From DATIKM01 sp035477595 (GTDB taxonomy: Bacteria; Armatimonadota; Chthonomonadetes; Chthonomonadales; CAJBBX01), in NCBI GenBank assembly GCA_035477595.1, contig DATIKM010000179.1, positions 1 through 20,545 of the forward strand: a DNA stretch of 20,545 bases, written 5' to 3'. The position numbers were made by a program, and so were the translations under genes. Numbering within the stretch: the first letter of the stretch is position 1; each line of letters begins with the position of its first letter. Below the pieces are notes generated by a model that was given only the letters and a program-made list of their open reading frames with translations, was not told where the DNA came from and did not search any database. Below, one piece after another: positions 8,041 through 15,303 of this stretch.

Positions 8041-9076
8041 GCGCCGCGTCGGCAAGCCGTCGCCAACCCGCCTGAAGGCGCTGCTCGGCAACCACTTCGG
8101 GGCCTCTTCGGCGCAGACGCTTGTCGGACCAGGACCGGGCCTGGACGCGGCCGTTATGGATCTGATGGACGGGAGGGTCATGGTCATCGCGGAAGACCCG
8201 ATCTTCCCGGCCCCCGGGCTGCCGCTGGAGCTGATGGGCTGGTACACGGTGCATATTGGCGCCAGCGACGTTGCCGTCACCGGGGTCCGCCCGCAGTTCA
8301 TGACCTATACGCTGCTGCTCCCGCCGACGAGCCCGGAGAGCGATGCCCAGGCCATCGTGGCGTCAGTCTCCGACGCGGCGCGCGAGCTGGGCATCGCCAT
8401 CGTCGGCGGACACACGGGTTGGTACGATGCCGTTACGGTCCCCATAGTCGGAGGCGTCACGGTGTGGGGGATTGCGGACGGTTCGGCTTGGGTGTCCCCG
8501 GGAGGGGCACGAGATGGCGACATCATCCTGATGACCAAGGGGCCGGCCATCGAAGCCGTGGCGTTGCTCGCAGCTCTCTATCATGATCGCATCCGCGATC
8601 GCATCCCGCAGGATTCGCTCCAGCGGTCCCTGGCCCGCCTTCGAGAGATGACGGTTGTGAGCGACGCCCTGACCGCGTTCGGGGCCGGCGGCGTGCATGC
8701 GATGCACGACGCAACGGAGGGCGGCGTGCTCGGCGGGATATCCGAGATGGCGATCGCGGCCGGCATCCCGGCGCATGTGAACCTGGACGCGATCACCGTG
8801 CCGCCGGATATCGTCGATCTGGCGAACACACTGGCCTTCGACCCCTGGTGCGCCATCAGCGAGGGGACGCTGCTCGCAGCAGTTGCGCCGGATAGCGCGG
8901 CGCGAGTCCGCGAGGCATGGAGCAAGGTAGGGATCGAGAGCTACGAACTGGGCCGTTTCGACACGAGGCTCCCGCACTGTACGGTCTATCGGGACGGCCG
9001 GACAACGGAGCTGGTCGAACCAGACAAGGACCCGTTCTGGGACCTGTTTTTCGCCGGCCTGCACCAGTCCAGTTAG
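8033..9076 (+). CDS. PurM-superfamily (AIR synthase / HypE / ThiL-like) protein
   Basis: The 347-residue protein has the two-domain architecture of the AIR synthase superfamily, which includes PurM, HypE, SelD and ThiL. Visible motifs are LDAAV (37-41) in place of the usual GDDAA, ASDVAVTGVRP (77-87), GGHTG (125-129), MHDATEGGVLGG (224-235) and SEGTLL (276-281). The GTG start at 8033 has GGAAGGAG 8 nt upstream and overlaps the preceding stop. Because it is coupled to thiE and a thiamine-binding protein, a role as a ThiL-like thiamine-monophosphate kinase is tempting, but the ATP/Mg aspartate motif is altered. HypE-like or unassigned AIR-synthase-related proteins remain possible. The superfamily call is firm, the function is not. 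Confidence 0.8.
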   Translation: MSERRVGKPSPTRLKALLGNHFGASSAQTLVGPGPGLDAAVMDLMDGRVMVIAEDPIFPAPGLPLELMGWYTVHIGASDVAVTGVRPQFMTYTLLLPPTSPESDAQAIVASVSDAARELGIAIVGGHTGWYDAVTVPIVGGVTVWGIADGSAWVSPGGARDGDIILMTKGPAIEAVALLAALYHDRIRDRIPQDSLQRSLARLREMTVVSDALTAFGAGGVHAMHDATEGGVLGGISEMAIAAGIPAHVNLDAITVPPDIVDLANTLAFDPWCAISEGTLLAAVAPDSAARVREAWSKVGIESYELGRFDTRLPHCTVYRDGRTTELVEPDKDPFWDLFFAGLHQSS

Positions 9077-9087
9077 GCGCCATGCGC

Positions 9088-9129
9088 GCTGTCGTCGCGC
9101 GTACGCGTGTCCAGGTTGCCGGTGGGCTC
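9088..9129 (-). pseudogene. Relic of an ABC ATPase (Walker B/D-loop segment)
   Basis: On the minus strand this 42-bp stretch reads EPTGNLDTRTRDDS. The ATPase encoded at 10938-11687 has EPTGNVDTRTRDSI at its Walker B/D-loop. The DNA matches nearly base for base: GTTGCCGGTGGGCTC is identical in both places. The relic begins exactly at the stop codon of the porin-like gene and ends in the convergent gap before the PurM-like gene. It is too short to be functional and marks an old rearrangement or a lost third ATPase gene. Confidence 0.6.
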
Positions 9130-10234
9130 AGCGGATCAGACGCGGGAAGTCGCGCGCGATCTGCAGGACCAGCGTCGTCTCGCGCCGTGTCGCGCCGTGC
9201 ATGCGGCCGCGGGCGGTGGTGACCGCGACGCGGACCGTCGTATTCGGCTCGATCTCGCGGCCGAGCGACGCGCCCATCGCGAGCCGGACGCCCCCGGGCT
9301 GGCTCCAGCGCGCGACCTGCGCCGTGAGCTCTGCGCCGCCCGCGAGCGCGCGGTTCCACTGCAGAAACTGGCCGTCGACTTCGCCATCGGTGTCGCGGCC
9401 TGCGACCAGCTCAGCGCGCCACGTGTCCTGCATCAGCTCGAACTCGCCGTCGAGCGCCCACCGTGCCTTGTCCGTGAAGTCGAGGATGTGGTGTAGGGGC
9501 ATGTGCATCCCGCCATGCGCCATCGTCGGGTCGACGCCCGTGACGAACCGCGGCATGGAGTCGCCGCGCAAGCCGGAGACTCCGGCGGTCAGCCGCCCGC
9601 CGCCAGGCAGCTCGAAGCGGCGCGCCGCGCGGGCGACGAACATCGGCCGGCCGTCGTTGTCGCCCCGGGCGCCGTTGCCTCCCATAACCGCCAGCCAGTA
9701 GTCGTACGCTCCGGCCATGCCCTCAATGCTCACGCCGCGGTCGATCCGAACCCCAAGGCTGTGCGCGTAGAGGGTCTGCAGCGGGCGAGTGTGCGTCTCA
9801 TAGACCGGCAGGTTGCCGAAGGGGACGACGAACTGCCCGACCCTGATGTTCGGCCTGCCTAGGCCCAGCTTGGCGACCAGGAAGGCGTTGCCGAAGTGCA
9901 TCTGCCGGCCGCGGCCGTCGGCGCCGGCCATGTCCGTGGCGTAGGGCCATTGCAGACCGATGTTCAGCACGTCACGCACGCCATCGCTCAGCGTGGCGAA
10001 AGTCTCGATCTCCGCGCCCATCAGCTTGCCGCGCGTCTTCTCCATCGCGTGCGGGCCCGAGGCGTCGGTGCGCATGAGGTGCCAGTCGATCCGCCCGTTG
10101 ACGGTCCATTGCGACAGGCGCAGACCGCCGCCGCGGGCCGGTTCCTCCGCAGCGTGGGCCGGCGCCTCCGCGGCGCGGGCGGTCCAGCCGGCGGCTGTCA
10201 GCGCGATGGCAAGCGCGAGCGTTGCGTGTCTCAT
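9128..10234 (-). CDS. Outer-membrane porin-like beta-barrel protein
   Basis: The 368-residue protein begins with a typical signal peptide (MRHATLALAIALTAAGWTARAAEA). It continues with alternating polar and hydrophobic strands typical of outer-membrane barrels, including IRVGQFVVPFGNLPVYETHTRP (about 132-153), a pattern seen in porin-O/P-type proteins. The last strand TTLVLQIARDF ends in Phe like a barrel-assembly signal, followed by PRLIR. The start at 10234 overlaps the upstream ATPase stop as ATGA, so it is the last gene of the ABC operon and is translationally coupled. The stop codon forms at the junction with an ATPase relic. It could provide the outer-membrane passage for the transporter; the specific substrate is unknown. 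Confidence 0.75.
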   Translation of the reverse strand: MRHATLALAIALTAAGWTARAAEAPAHAAEEPARGGGLRLSQWTVNGRIDWHLMRTDASGPHAMEKTRGKLMGAEIETFATLSDGVRDVLNIGLQWPYATDMAGADGRGRQMHFGNAFLVAKLGLGRPNIRVGQFVVPFGNLPVYETHTRPLQTLYAHSLGVRIDRGVSIEGMAGAYDYWLAVMGGNGARGDNDGRPMFVARAARRFELPGGGRLTAGVSGLRGDSMPRFVTGVDPTMAHGGMHMPLHHILDFTDKARWALDGEFELMQDTWRAELVAGRDTDGEVDGQFLQWNRALAGGAELTAQVARWSQPGGVRLAMGASLGREIEPNTTVRVAVTTARGRMHGATRRETTLVLQIARDFPRLIR

Positions 10235-10932
10235 GTCGGGTTGTCTTCCTTCCCGCCCGGGGCCGTCCCGTTCCGAACGCGCCCGTCCTCCAGCTCGAGG
10301 ACGCGGTCCGTCTCGGCGGCGAGCGAGGGGTCGTGGGTGACGAGAACGATGCCGAGCCCGTCGTCTCGCAGTCCGCGGAAGAGGCCCATGATGGCGGCTC
10401 GCGAGCGCTCCTCGAGGCGGCCGGTCGGCTCGTCGGCCAGCAGCAGGCGCGGCCGGCGCACCAGTGCCCGCGCGATTGCGACGCGCTGCATGTCGCCTCC
10501 GTCGAGCTCCTGCGGAAGGGCGTGGACGCGCTGCATGCCGACGCGCTCCAGGGTCTCGAGCGCCCGGCGACGTCGGTCGCGTTCCCGCGCGAAGACCATC
10601 GGCAGCTCCACGTTCTCCACGGCGGTGAGCGTCGGGATCAGGTAGAAGAGCTGGAAGATGAAGCCGATGTGGTCGCGACGGAAGACCGCCAGCGCCCGCT
10701 CCGGCATGCCGGTCACCTCGGCGCCGCATATCCGGATGGTCCCGCTGGTCGGCGAGTCGAGGCATCCCACCTGGTTCAGCAGGGTCGTCTTGCCGGACCC
10801 CGAGCGGCCCACCACGGCGACGATCTCGCCTTCGTGCACGGTGAGCGAGACGCCCGCCAGGGCGTGCACCGTCTCGGCGCCGCGCCGGAAGGAGCGCCAG
10901 AGGTCTACGGCCTCGAGAACGGGCTGGCCCAT
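10231..10932 (-). CDS. ABC transporter ATP-binding protein with degenerate signature motif
   Basis: A LolD/MacB-type nucleotide-binding domain of 233 residues. Using the ATG at 10932 (GGAG 8 nt upstream), Walker A is GRSGSGKT (42-49), the Q-loop is FIFQLF, Walker B is LLLADE (163-168) and the switch His is in VTHD (H200). A GTG three codons earlier (10941) forms a GTGA overlap with the upstream ATPase stop and is an alternative start. The signature motif reads LDGGD in place of LSGGE/Q, and the D-loop reads TGRLEE in place of TGNLD. The Walker motifs look intact. Together with the neighbouring ATPase it probably forms a heterodimer serving the two permeases. The ATGA overlap with the porin-like gene indicates coupling. 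Confidence 0.9.
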   Translation of the reverse strand: MGQPVLEAVDLWRSFRRGAETVHALAGVSLTVHEGEIVAVVGRSGSGKTTLLNQVGCLDSPTSGTIRICGAEVTGMPERALAVFRRDHIGFIFQLFYLIPTLTAVENVELPMVFARERDRRRRALETLERVGMQRVHALPQELDGGDMQRVAIARALVRRPRLLLADEPTGRLEERSRAAIMGLFRGLRDDGLGIVLVTHDPSLAAETDRVLELEDGRVRNGTAPGGKEDNPT

Positions 10933-10937
10933 TGCGC

Positions 10938-11687
10938 TCACTCCGCTTCGTCCACGATGCGCCCGCCGCGCAGGTGCACTACGCGGTCCACGCGCCGCTC
11001 CAGGTCGCGGTCGTGGGTGGCGAGCACCACAGTCAGCCCGCCCGCGTGCAGCTCCCGGAAGAGCTCAAAGATGCTGTCGCGCGTGCGTGTGTCCACGTTG
11101 CCGGTGGGCTCGTCCGCCAGCAGCAGGCCAGGCCGGTTCACCAGCGCCCGCGCGATGGCGACGCGCTGCATCTCGCCGCCGGACAGCTCCGCCGGCCGGT
11201 GCGAGAGGCGGTGGCCGAGGCCGACGCGCTCGAGGAGCGAGGAGGCATGGGCCCGATCGGACCGGCCGGACCAGAGGAGCGGCATCTCCACGTTCTCCAG
11301 TGCGGTCAGGGTGGGCACGAGGTGGAAGTCGGTGAAGATGAAGCCGATGTGCTTGCGCCGGAGGCGGTCGCGCGCCCCCTCGCCGAGGAGGATCCTGCCG
11401 TCGCGGGCGACGTCGCTCCCGGCGATGCTCAGCGAGCCCTGCGTCGGCACGTCCATGGCCCCGAGCAGGTTCAGCAGCGTCGTCTTGCCTGCACCGCTCG
11501 GACCGACTACCGCGCAGAACTCGCCAGCGCCGATGCGGAGGTCGACGCCCTGGAGGGCCGCCGTCGCACTGGCGGCACGCCGGTAGACCTTGCCGAGCCC
11601 GGACGCCACGACGATGGGCTCGCCCTCGGCGCCGCCCGGGGCGACCGGCGACTGGCGCGGCGCGCGCGCCTCAGTGTTCGTGCTCAT
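10938..11687 (-). CDS. ABC transporter ATP-binding protein lacking the Q-loop glutamine
   Basis: A 249-residue LolD/MacB-type ATPase. Walker A is GPSGAGKT (62-69), the signature is a canonical LSGGE (168-172), Walker B is LLLADE (188-193), the D-loop is TGNVD and the switch His is H225 (ATHD). The Q-loop reads FIFTDFHLVP, with Thr119 where the family has Gln (compare FIFQLFYLIP in the partner ATPase). The ATG at 11687 overlaps the upstream permease stop as ATGA. An N-terminal extension of about 25 residues (MSTNTEARAP...) precedes the domain. It likely pairs with the ATPase at 10231-10932 to power the two FtsX-type permeases at the cytoplasmic face. Confidence 0.9.
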   Translation of the reverse strand: MSTNTEARAPRQSPVAPGGAEGEPIVVASGLGKVYRRAASATAALQGVDLRIGAGEFCAVVGPSGAGKTTLLNLLGAMDVPTQGSLSIAGSDVARDGRILLGEGARDRLRRKHIGFIFTDFHLVPTLTALENVEMPLLWSGRSDRAHASSLLERVGLGHRLSHRPAELSGGEMQRVAIARALVNRPGLLLADEPTGNVDTRTRDSIFELFRELHAGGLTVVLATHDRDLERRVDRVVHLRGGRIVDEAE

Positions 11688-12898
11688 GCTCCCCGGATCG
11701 CCTCGATAGGCCGCACGGCGGCCGCACGCCACGCGGGGTAGAGCCCCGCAAGGACCCCGAGCGCCACCGACATCGCCACGCAGCCCAGCGCCACGCCGGG
11801 CGAGACTCCTATGAGCGTGGTCTCTGGCAGAGCAGCGAACTGCGTGGACAGCGCCTGGCGGAGGAACAACTCGACGCCGCGCGCCCCCGCCAATGCGATC
11901 GCCACCCCGGCCAGCCCGCCGGCCGCGCAGAGCAGCACCGTCTCCGTCCAGACAAGCACGAATATGTCGCGTCGGGTCGCCCCGACAGCCTTCATCATGC
12001 CGATCTCTCGCGTGCGCTCGAACACTGTCATCAGGATCGTGTTCAGTACGCCGGCCGCGCCCACCGCCAGCGCCACGAACACGATGGCGAGGACAAACAC
12101 CCGGGTCACCTGCATGAGCTGCGAGGCGTTCTCGAGCAGCTCCGACAGCGGGAAGATGTTCATGTTGCCTCCGAGCGCGCGCAGGTCCTCGGTCACCCTC
12201 GCCAGGCTCGCGGCGTCGATCCGCTCGGCGCGCACCAGCACCACGACTATCTTGCCCGGCAGCTGGGAGAGCTCCTGCAGAGTGCGGAGCGGCATGAAGA
12301 CGAAGCCGTCGTCCTGGCTGCCGGTGCGGTCGAGCACCCCGACGACGCGGAGGTCGGCGTCCTGCTTGCCGGCAGCCCTGCCTGACGCGTTCTGGCGCAG
12401 TTCGAAGGTGTCACCGGGCTCGAGGCCCAGCTTGCTCGCGACGGTGGAGCCGAGGAGCACCTCGCGGGCCGCGCCTCCGCTGAGCGGCCTGCCGCGTATG
12501 GACCACTTCGGGCGGAGCGCGCCGTACTGCTCGGTGATCCCGAGGAAGATGACGCTGGTCCTGGCGACCGGGTCGATGATCGCGTCCATGAGTATCGGCG
12601 CGGACTCGCTCACCCCGGGAGTGGCGGCGATGCGCTCGGCGTGGCGCTCCTCCATGTAGCGCGGCCACTTGCCGCCGTGGAGCACGATTGTGGCCGCCTC
12701 GTAGGGGCAGCCGCGGGGCACCACGAGGATGTGCGCGCCCAGGCCGTCCATCTCCGCGCGGAGCCCTTGCTCGTAGCCGCGCTGGAACGCCAGCAGCGAG
12801 TAGAGGATCGCCACGGCGACGCCCACGCCCAGCAGCGTGAGGACGGTGCGCGCCCTCCGGCGGAGCAGGTTCTTAACGGCAATCCGCAGGTGCTCCAT
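11684..12898 (-). CDS. FtsX/MacB-type ABC permease with GCPYEA motif
   Basis: A 404-residue permease with four predicted membrane segments: about 18-38, 267-293, 313-338 and 368-390. Between TM1 and TM2 lies a large extracytoplasmic domain. The cytoplasmic ERTREIGMMKAVGATRRDI motif (294-312) is characteristic of FtsX/MacB permeases, which usually move or sense substrates from the periplasm rather than across the inner membrane. Just after TM1 the domain contains VVPRGCPYEAA with Cys64. The start at 12898 follows AGGGGAG, and the gene lies 9 bp from the stop of the paralogous permease upstream. It is clearly a tandem paralogue of the gene at 12908-14116, and the two probably form a heterodimeric membrane core. 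Confidence 0.9.
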   Translation of the reverse strand: MEHLRIAVKNLLRRRARTVLTLLGVGVAVAILYSLLAFQRGYEQGLRAEMDGLGAHILVVPRGCPYEAATIVLHGGKWPRYMEERHAERIAATPGVSESAPILMDAIIDPVARTSVIFLGITEQYGALRPKWSIRGRPLSGGAAREVLLGSTVASKLGLEPGDTFELRQNASGRAAGKQDADLRVVGVLDRTGSQDDGFVFMPLRTLQELSQLPGKIVVVLVRAERIDAASLARVTEDLRALGGNMNIFPLSELLENASQLMQVTRVFVLAIVFVALAVGAAGVLNTILMTVFERTREIGMMKAVGATRRDIFVLVWTETVLLCAAGGLAGVAIALAGARGVELFLRQALSTQFAALPETTLIGVSPGVALGCVAMSVALGVLAGLYPAWRAAAVRPIEAIRGA

Positions 12899-12907
12899 CG
12901 CGCTCCC

Positions 12908-14116
12908 CTACTCCGTCCTCAGCGCCTCGATCGGCTCCTGTCGGCTGGCGCGCAGGGCCGGGTAGACGCCTGCCAGCAAGCCGATGAGGAGCACGAAGAG
13001 GAGCGTCATCACCACGATGCGGGGCTCCACTATCGCGAGCCTGGTGTGGGTGCCCACCGCAAGGAACTCCACCTGGGCCAGTGCGCCCACCACGGCAGCC
13101 TCAAGGAAGCGCGATCCGCCGAGCGCCGCAACGAGGCCCAGCATGCCGCCAACGGCCGTCATCAGCATCGTCTCCAGCCAGACCACGAGGAACACGTGGC
13201 CCTTGCCAGCGCCCGTGGCGCGCATCACGCCGATCTCCCGCGTGCGTTCGTACACGGAGAGGAGCACCGTGTTGAGCACGCCGAGGCTGGAGATGGCCAC
13301 TGCGAGCACCACGATGGCAAGCACCAGCAGGCGCGCCGACTCCATCATCCGCTGCTTGGTGCCCAGCAGCTCGCCCATCGTGATGACCTCGACGCCCTCG
13401 ATGCGCTTCAGCGCCTCGGTGACGGTGGCAGCCTGCGAGGGGTCCGTTAGGCGGATCGCGACGACGGTCACGCGGTCCGGCTGGTCGAAGATCTCCTGGG
13501 CCACCGGGATGGGCACGTAGATGAAGCCGTCGTCCTGCGTGCCGGTGGGCTCGAGCACGCCCAGGACCTTCATCGCGCGACCGATCTCCGGAATCCACAT
13601 CTCCATGCCCGGCTGGAACGGGTCGGTCTGCTGTTGGATGACCAGTTCGACGACCGCAGCATCGGACCCGAGCACCACGCCGTACCGCTCGTCGTCCGCG
13701 AACCAACGGCCGCCAGGTTTGAGCGTCCACCAGTGCTTGAGCTGCGCGGTCCGCGCGTCCATGCCGTAGTAGATGTCGGTGCGGCCCTCTTTCATCACCG
13801 CCGACATGAAGCCGGGCGCGCCGATCTCCACGCCCTCCGTCGCGGCCACCCGCTCCGCCACCTCCTCGCTCAGGTAGGCCGGCGGCTTGCCGCCCTTCAA
13901 GAGCAGCGAGGCAGCCTCGAAGGGGCAGCCCGGCGGCACCACGATCACGTGCACGCCCATCTGCTGGAGCTGCCGCCTCAGCGAAGCGGTGTAGCCGCGG
14001 TTGAACGACAGGAGCGTGTAGAGGACGGCGACCGCCACCGCGATGGAGAGCACCGTCAGGCCGGTTCGGGCCCGTCGCTGTGTGAGGCTCCGCCAGGCCA
14101 GGCGCCAGTAGGACAT
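12908..14116 (-). CDS. FtsX/MacB-type ABC permease with GCPFEA motif
   Basis: A 402-residue paralogue of the next permease in the operon, with the same layout: TM1 about 18-38, a periplasmic domain of about 220 residues, then three C-terminal membrane segments separated by YERTREIGVMRATGAGKGHV. The motif VVPPGCPFEAA places Cys64 at exactly the same position as in its partner. The domain also contains TGTQDDGFIYVP, matching TGSQDDGFVFMP in the partner. The start at 14116 has GGGAGG 7 nt upstream. A short hairpin-bearing gap of 115 bp separates it from the OB-fold gene upstream. Substrate unknown; paired FtsX permeases with an ATPase are also found in the Campylobacter p19/Ftr1 iron system, a possible relative. 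Confidence 0.9.
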   Translation of the reverse strand: MSYWRLAWRSLTQRRARTGLTVLSIAVAVAVLYTLLSFNRGYTASLRRQLQQMGVHVIVVPPGCPFEAASLLLKGGKPPAYLSEEVAERVAATEGVEIGAPGFMSAVMKEGRTDIYYGMDARTAQLKHWWTLKPGGRWFADDERYGVVLGSDAAVVELVIQQQTDPFQPGMEMWIPEIGRAMKVLGVLEPTGTQDDGFIYVPIPVAQEIFDQPDRVTVVAIRLTDPSQAATVTEALKRIEGVEVITMGELLGTKQRMMESARLLVLAIVVLAVAISSLGVLNTVLLSVYERTREIGVMRATGAGKGHVFLVVWLETMLMTAVGGMLGLVAALGGSRFLEAAVVGALAQVEFLAVGTHTRLAIVEPRIVVMTLLFVLLIGLLAGVYPALRASRQEPIEALRTE

Positions 14117-14231
14117 GGTCAGACCTCCCGGGCCCGACGGCGTGGCCGATACGCCGGCGGCGCGCCACGACTGCTCAGGTGAGCTAGTGGCGAGGGCATC
14201 TGGAGCCGGACGTATCGCTTCATTGCGTGGC

Positions 14232-14624
14232 CTACTTAACCGTCGCCCCGGTCGCGGTGAGCTCCAGCTCGCCGCCTTCGTTGCGGGTCACCTTGCCGGT
14301 GGTGAGGACCTGCTTGCCGTCCTGGCCCGGGGGAAGCGCGAAGCCGGTGGCCGAGCTGTCCGCCCGAATCTCGCCGGTGGCGTCCTGCACATACCACCAG
14401 CACCCGGTGGTCGGGCAGTGGCGCGTAATGCGGCCTTCCACCGCGACGGTCTGGCCCAGGTAGGTCTCGGGCGCCGCCTGAAGGTCGCCGATGGCGACCA
14501 CCGTCGCAGCCTGCGCGGCCGGGACCGGCGCTGTCACGCCAGGCGCCTCGCCTCCCCCGAACGCGTACCAGATGCCCGCCCCAACGACGGCGACGACGAC
14601 GACGGCGATGATCGCTGACTTCAT
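14232..14624 (-). CDS. Membrane-anchored OB-fold protein with CPTTGC motif
   Basis: A 130-residue protein with an N-terminal hydrophobic anchor (about 4-21), a short linker and a small beta-barrel domain resembling DUF4920/OB-fold proteins (LGQTVAVEGRI near 56-66; LTTGKV near 107-112). It carries C70-P-T-T-G-C75-W-W, two cysteines that could form a disulfide or bind a metal. It should face the periplasm. It lies 12 bp downstream of the FMN-binding protein gene and upstream of the permeases, so it is probably part of the transporter operon. The fold is inferred from pattern; a function cannot be named. Confidence 0.75.
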   Translation of the reverse strand: MKSAIIAVVVVAVVGAGIWYAFGGGEAPGVTAPVPAAQAATVVAIGDLQAAPETYLGQTVAVEGRITRHCPTTGCWWYVQDATGEIRADSSATGFALPPGQDGKQVLTTGKVTRNEGGELELTATGATVK

Positions 14625-14636
14625 GGCTCCATCCCC

Positions 14637-15185
14637 CTACCGCCCTAGAACGTCATGGATGACCAGGATCTTCTTCACCGAGAACGCCACCGCGTGCGAC
14701 GACTGGTCGTGGCCCCGGATGGGCTGGATGTCCGTGCCGATCGCGATGGGGTCGTCCGCCTGCTTCCCGCGGAACTGCTGGAGGAAGCTGGCGGCGTTGA
14801 GGTTCGTGGGCTCGCGGTGGCGCTGCACCGTGACGCCGATCACCCGGCGGTCGTTGCCGATGGCGACCACCACCTGCACGGCGCCGAAGCGCCCGCGCGC
14901 CTGGTGGGTGAGCACGGTGCCGACCGTCTGGCGAGCCCTCTGCACGCGGTAGAAGCGAAACTCGGTCTCGTCCGGGTCCAGCCTGGCGCCTATGCGCCGC
15001 TCGATGACGGCGACCTGCTCCCGTGAGGGGGCGCGCGGCTCGGTGCGGTAGCTGTTCGCCCCGGGGAAGAAGGTGCGGATGTCACGGTCGGGGTTGAGCC
15101 ACACGCAGAGCGCGGCGAACACCGGGCCCCCAGAGAGCGCGATCGCCGCCGCGCCCAGCACCACCGCCACGACTCCCACGCGCAT
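14637..15185 (-). CDS. Membrane-anchored FMN-binding-domain protein
   Basis: The 182-residue protein has an N-terminal signal anchor (about 2-30) and a C-terminal FMN-binding domain (about 84-181, PF04205-like). The domain includes GVTVQRHREPTN, FLQQFRGK (134-141) and GTDIQPIRGHDQSSHAVAFSV (150-170), the last aligning with the IDAISGATxSS segment of RnfG/NqrC-type proteins. The Thr that carries covalent FMN in those relatives is not in the expected place (RGHDQSS), so flavin attachment may differ or be absent. The ATG at 15185 is preferred for its GGGAG ribosome site and position at the anchor; a GTG at 15227 would add 14 residues. It is the first gene of the operon. Confidence 0.75.
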   Translation of the reverse strand: MRVGVVAVVLGAAAIALSGGPVFAALCVWLNPDRDIRTFFPGANSYRTEPRAPSREQVAVIERRIGARLDPDETEFRFYRVQRARQTVGTVLTHQARGRFGAVQVVVAIGNDRRVIGVTVQRHREPTNLNAASFLQQFRGKQADDPIAIGTDIQPIRGHDQSSHAVAFSVKKILVIHDVLGR

Positions 15186-15303
15186 CGCGCTCTCTCCCGA
15201 CTGCCGCCCACCTGAATCTTGAGTCACGCTAAGGTTACGTGCCCCGCGGCGCCGGGCGTTCCGCTTTTTTTTGCCGGCTGCGGAGGCGACGCGCCGGCCG
15301 GGC
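15186..15303 (-). promoter_or_regulatory. Leader region of the FMN-ABC operon
   Basis: The 118 bp between the GH5-like gene stop and the FMN-protein start must hold any promoter specific to the seven-gene operon. It contains an eight-base A-tract on the minus strand (15265-15272), unusual in this GC-rich DNA, which could act as an UP-like element. No convincing -35/-10 pair was found. Confidence 0.3.

Noticed and set aside
15241..15275. Intrinsic terminator with an eight-T tract
   Set aside because: The T-tract is on the plus strand, while the genes on both sides are transcribed from the minus strand; the upstream stem is also weak.
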